Source of the DNA: JBHBQE01 sp041776485
Lineage (GTDB): Bacteria > Bacillota > Clostridia > Lachnospirales > Lachnospiraceae
DNA length: 64,000 nt
Assembly: GCA_041776485.1 (NCBI GenBank)
Contig: JBHBQE010000002.1
Coordinates: forward strand, 124,001 to 188,000
Direction: 5' to 3'
Of this stretch, positions 60,462 to 64,000 are shown piece by piece. Both the position numbers and the translations under genes were made by a program. The notes beneath the pieces were generated by a model. The model was not told the DNA's origin and made no database searches. It was given only the letters and a program-made list of their open reading frames with translations. Numbering within the stretch: position 1 is the first letter of the stretch; each line of letters opens with the position of its first letter.

Positions 60462-61156
60462 TGAGGGTAAGATTTAATTTTCACTCCTCCTTTTTAGTGG
60501 AGCTTAACAGGCATATTTTAGTTTTTGATTACTATGGAAATGACCTTAACAGGCTTGGAGAAATTGATGACAATAAGGAAATAATATTTTTTGCAAGCCA
60601 CAGACATGGCGACCATTTTTCCAAGGATGTTTTTAAATTTAAGGATATTTATAAGGATGTTAAATTTGTTCTTTCTGATGATATTTGGATAAAGAGCAAT
60701 AATATAGATATTTTTTCAGTTTCCAAAAACAAATTATATGATATATCGGGAATAAAGATAGAGACTTTAAAGTCCACCGATGAGGGAGTTGCATTTCTTA
60801 TTTCTTCAGAGGATAAGGTCATTTATCATGCCGGGGACTTGCATTGGTGGTATTGGGCTGATAATGGTGAGGATTATGTTCGGCTCTGGGGTCAAAAATA
60901 TTTTGATGAAATAGAAAAGATTTCCCAGAGGCATATAGATGTTGCCTTTGTGGTACTTGACCCCAGGATGAAGTCCGGTTATAAATACGGACTTGAGGAA
61001 TTTATGAAAAGAGTCCCTGATACAAAAGTGATATTCCCTATGCATATGTGGGGTGATTATGACATTATACAAAGGTATAAGAGGGATAATCCTGATTTAC
61101 CAGGACTTGACAGGGTTATGGAAATAAAAAAAGAGGGACAGGAGTTTTATATTTGA
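60461..61156 (+). CDS. Metallo-beta-lactamase-fold hydrolase
   Basis: A 231-aa MBL-fold protein (UlaG/RNase Z-like short type). The metal motif is S-H-R-H-G-D-H near residue 46, followed by Y-H-A-G-D-L-H near 126 and P-M-H-M-W-G near 194. The reaction is not known. It starts on the stop of the deaminase gene (TAATG) and ends 4 bases into rnhA. Confidence 0.8.
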   Translation: MRVRFNFHSSFLVELNRHILVFDYYGNDLNRLGEIDDNKEIIFFASHRHGDHFSKDVFKFKDIYKDVKFVLSDDIWIKSNNIDIFSVSKNKLYDISGIKIETLKSTDEGVAFLISSEDKVIYHAGDLHWWYWADNGEDYVRLWGQKYFDEIEKISQRHIDVAFVVLDPRMKSGYKYGLEEFMKRVPDTKVIFPMHMWGDYDIIQRYKRDNPDLPGLDRVMEIKKEGQEFYI

Positions 61157-61635
61157 ATAGTAAAGTGATAATATATACCGATGGTGCCGCCAGAGGAAAT
61201 CCAAAGGGACCGGGCGGGTATGGAGCGGTATTAAAATATACAGATACAAAAGGCAAACTTCATACGAAGGAAATTTCCCAGGGCTATATTAAAACCACAA
61301 ATAATAGAATGGAGTTAATGGCAGCGATACGGGCATTGGAGGAAATAAAAAAACCCTGTGACATTACCCTGTATTCCGACTCTAAATATTTAGTAGATGC
61401 CTTTAATAAAGCCTGGATTGATGGGTGGGTAAAAAATAACTGGAGGAAAAAGGATAAAAGTGCAGTAAAAAATATAGATTTATGGAAAACTCTATTAAAG
61501 GTCAAGGCTCCACATAATGTGGAGTTTTGCTGGGTTAAGGGTCATGATGATAATGCGGATAATGAGCGTTGTGATTATTTAGCCACCAGTGCAGCGGACT
61601 CGGAGTCTTTGATTGAGGATACATTGCTTTGCTAA
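61153..61635 (+). CDS. rnhA: Ribonuclease HI
   Basis: It degrades RNA in RNA-DNA hybrids (160 aa). The D-E-D-D set is visible: Y-T-D-G-A, N-R-M-E-L-M, L-Y-S-D-S-K and N-E-R-C-D. The start is TTG 61153, overlapping the MBL-fold gene. The basic handle (W-R-K-K-D-K) is short but present. Confidence 0.95.
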   Translation: MNSKVIIYTDGAARGNPKGPGGYGAVLKYTDTKGKLHTKEISQGYIKTTNNRMELMAAIRALEEIKKPCDITLYSDSKYLVDAFNKAWIDGWVKNNWRKKDKSAVKNIDLWKTLLKVKAPHNVEFCWVKGHDDNADNERCDYLATSAADSESLIEDTLLC

Positions 61636-61650
61636 AGAGGGAGTTAGTAG

Positions 61651-64000
61651 ATGAAGTACGGTGTTAATGAATTAAGAAAAAGCTTTTTGGATTATTTTGA
61701 GAGTAAAGACCATTTAGTACATGAAAGTTACTCTTTGATACCTCCTGCCGGGGATAAGAGTTTGCTGCTTATAAATGCAGGAATGGCTCCGCTAAAGCCC
61801 TATTTTACAGGTCAGGAGGAACCCCCCAGACGCAGAATGGCAACATGTCAAAAATGTATTCGTACAGGAGATATTGACAATGTAGGCAAGACTGCAAGGC
61901 ATTTAACTTTTTTTGAAATGCTGGGAAATTTCTCCTTTGGTGATTACTTTAAAAAGGAGGCTATTGCCTACGCTTGGGAATATCTTACTAAAGTATTGGA
62001 GCTTAGCCCGGAAAGGCTGTATCCCTCAATATATGGAGAGGATGAGGAAGCTTTTGAAATATGGAATAAGGATATCGGAATATCAGAGGACAAAATTACC
62101 AGGTTTTATAGGGATCCCGTAACAGGTAAATGCGATAATTTCTGGGAGCATGGAGCAGGACCCTGTGGACCATGCTCGGAGATTTATTATGACAGGGGGG
62201 AGAAATATGGCTGCGGTTCCGAGGACTGCAAGGTGGGCTGTGAGTGTGACAGATATATAGAGGTTTGGAACAATGTGTTTACCCAGTTTGACGGTGACGG
62301 AAAAGGCAACTATGAGGAGCTTTCCTCTAAAAATATTGATACGGGAATGGGCTTAGAGAGGCTTGCTGTGGTAATGCAGGACGTGGACAGTGTATTTGAT
62401 ATAGATACCATGAAAGCCATTAGGGATAAGGTAAGTGAATTATCTAAAAAACAATATAATAAATCGGAAAAATTTGATGTATCCATAAGGCTTATTACCG
62501 ACCATATCCGCTCCGCGACATTTATGATTTGCGACGGAATATTGCCAAGCAACGAGGGCAGAGGCTATGTTTTAAGAAGGCTTATAAGACGCGGTGCAAG
62601 ACACGGGAAAATTCTCGGGATAGAGGATAGCTTTATGGCAGAGCTTTCCGGTGTGGTTATCAGGGAAAGCAGCGACGGATACCCTGATTTAATTAAAAAG
62701 GAAAGTTTTATCAAGGAGGTTCTTGCCAACGAGGAGGAACAGTTTTATAAAACCATAGATCAGGGACTTAATATATTAAATGAATATGAGAGCGAGCTAA
62801 AGAGTGCAAATAAAAAGGTTCTTTCAGGTGAAAATGCATTTATGCTATATGATACCTTTGGCTTTCCTTTAGATCTTACAGTTGAAATTCTGGAGGAAAA
62901 AGGGCTTTCTGTGGATATGGAGGGCTTTGAAAGATGTATGCTTAACCAAAAGCAAAAGGCAAGAAATGCAAGAAAGATATACACATATGCCGGAAGTGAG
63001 GGTGAGTCTGTATTTGATGAGTTAAGCCTTGATATTGTAAGTGAATTTGTAGGATATAGTAATACGGAGTTTGATTCTAAAATCCTTGGTATGATTAAAA
63101 AGTCCAAGGATAGCGAAAGTGTATGTGATGGACTGTTGGAAAATGAAAGGGGTATTATTATTACGGAAAAAACTCCATTTTATGCTACTATGGGCGGACA
63201 GCAGCACGATACGGGAACTATTACGGCAGATACAGGAAGCTTTATAGTTGAAGATGTTATTTCCGTTACCGGTGGAAGAGTATGCCATATAGGTTATGTA
63301 GATAATGGGAAGATATCATTAGGACAGATTGTTAACCTTTCTGTGGATATTGATAGAAGACATGCCATTGAAAAGAACCATTCTGCCACACATCTACTCC
63401 ATAAAGCACTGAAATTGGTACTGGGTGATCATGTTAATCAGGCAGGCTCTGACGTGTCTGCTGATAGACTGCGTTTTGACTTTACTCATTTTTCTGCAAT
63501 GAGCCGGGCAGAAATAGATAGAGTACAGGATATAGTTAATAAGGAGATTAGGAAATCTCTGGAGGTTGTTACCGAGATAATGGACATTGAGGAAGCAAAG
63601 AAAAGTGGTGCCGAAGCTCATTTTGATGAAAAATACGGGGATAAGGTTAGAGTATTGTCTATGGGAGAATTTTCCAAGGAGCTTTGCGGAGGTACCCATG
63701 TTAAGAATACAGGTGAGATTTTGGCATTTAAGATTGTCTCTGAAAATGGCATATCCAGCGGAGTAAGACGTATTGAGGCAATTACTGCGGAGGCTGTATT
63801 TAAATATTTTGAAAGTCTTGAAGAGATAATTAATAAGGCCTCAAGTATAGTAAAGACAAGTCCCGGAAATATTACAGAAAAACTTTCTGCCATGGTGGAG
63901 GAATTAAAGCAGATAAATGCTGAAAATAAGGCATTGAAGGCTAAATCTGCGAAAGAGGCTTTGGAGGACTTGGATTATGTTAATATCAATGGATTTGTAT
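61651..64000 (+). CDS. alaS: Alanyl-tRNA synthetase (3' end beyond window)
   Basis: It charges tRNA-Ala. It starts at ATG 61651 behind GAGGGAG and stays open to the window end (783 codons). The catalytic core has N-A-G-M-A-P-L-K-P-Y-F and T-F-F-E-M-L-G-N-F-S-F-G-D-Y-F; the editing domain has H-S-A-T-H-L-L-H and C-G-G-T-H-V. About 90-100 C-terminal residues are missing. No T-box leader fits in the 15 bases after rnhA. Confidence 0.97.
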   Translation, partial: MKYGVNELRKSFLDYFESKDHLVHESYSLIPPAGDKSLLLINAGMAPLKPYFTGQEEPPRRRMATCQKCIRTGDIDNVGKTARHLTFFEMLGNFSFGDYFKKEAIAYAWEYLTKVLELSPERLYPSIYGEDEEAFEIWNKDIGISEDKITRFYRDPVTGKCDNFWEHGAGPCGPCSEIYYDRGEKYGCGSEDCKVGCECDRYIEVWNNVFTQFDGDGKGNYEELSSKNIDTGMGLERLAVVMQDVDSVFDIDTMKAIRDKVSELSKKQYNKSEKFDVSIRLITDHIRSATFMICDGILPSNEGRGYVLRRLIRRGARHGKILGIEDSFMAELSGVVIRESSDGYPDLIKKESFIKEVLANEEEQFYKTIDQGLNILNEYESELKSANKKVLSGENAFMLYDTFGFPLDLTVEILEEKGLSVDMEGFERCMLNQKQKARNARKIYTYAGSEGESVFDELSLDIVSEFVGYSNTEFDSKILGMIKKSKDSESVCDGLLENERGIIITEKTPFYATMGGQQHDTGTITADTGSFIVEDVISVTGGRVCHIGYVDNGKISLGQIVNLSVDIDRRHAIEKNHSATHLLHKALKLVLGDHVNQAGSDVSADRLRFDFTHFSAMSRAEIDRVQDIVNKEIRKSLEVVTEIMDIEEAKKSGAEAHFDEKYGDKVRVLSMGEFSKELCGGTHVKNTGEILAFKIVSENGISSGVRRIEAITAEAVFKYFESLEEIINKASSIVKTSPGNITEKLSAMVEELKQINAENKALKAKSAKEALEDLDYVNINGFV

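Noticed and set aside
1..64000. CRISPR array
   Set aside because: No series of regularly spaced identical repeats was seen, and no cas genes.

Overview
The window is a gene-dense, low-GC stretch (A/T-rich, clearly under 45% GC) from a Gram-positive anaerobe of the class Clostridia, most probably Lachnospiraceae. The evidence is the order plsX-acpP-rnc-smc-ftsY, a CIRCE-controlled groES-groEL pair, many TTG/GTG starts behind strong AGGAGG-type ribosome sites, C-terminally membrane-anchored surface proteins, and Gram-positive-type tRNAs without an encoded CCA. No mobile element, prophage or CRISPR array was recognised. The genus is not identified.

Layout. (1) 1-10600: lipid/ribosome/chromosome housekeeping on one strand (plsX fragment, acpP, rnc, smc, ftsY) followed by a type II topoisomerase pair, probably topoisomerase IV. 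(2) 10600-12740: heat-shock groES-groEL with a textbook promoter and CIRCE operator. (3) 12740-21080: accessory region with a gene-poor 0.8 kb, a CPBP protease, a secreted NlpC/P60 wall hydrolase with a WalR-type box, and a BMP-type lipoprotein plus ABC nucleoside importer. (4) 21200-31430: a striking signalling and energy block. A stand-alone cyclic-nucleotide-binding protein and a TIM-barrel/class III cyclase/PilZ-like fusion lie directly upstream of an F-type ATP synthase operon. That operon lacks a normal delta gene and instead has a delta C-terminal domain fused to alpha. It is followed at once by a membrane diguanylate cyclase. (5) 31430-42010: tRNA-Leu, a LytTR response regulator, a 1068-residue surface protein, a convergent tRNA-Gly, then a cobalamin riboswitch heading a 1570-residue Ig-like surface protein. 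(6) 42120-64000: housekeeping again: secG, rnr, smpB, htpG (minus strand), degV, purA, a Gld-like ABC exporter, a SEC-C protein, thrS, a Sel1 lipoprotein, purB, an FN3-like membrane protein, a purine-nucleoside phosphorylase/deaminase/MBL-fold/rnhA chain, and the start of alaS.

How the parts may fit together. The most unusual locus is the ATP synthase neighbourhood: enzymes for two second messengers (a cNMP and c-di-GMP) bracket the genes for the main energy-converting complex with almost no intergenic space, and the cyclase carries a C-terminal segment resembling a c-di-GMP-binding PilZ fold. The second is the coupling of a B12 riboswitch to a giant surface protein rather than to a recognised transporter or biosynthetic gene. 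Both are read from sequence and family knowledge only; no database search was run.
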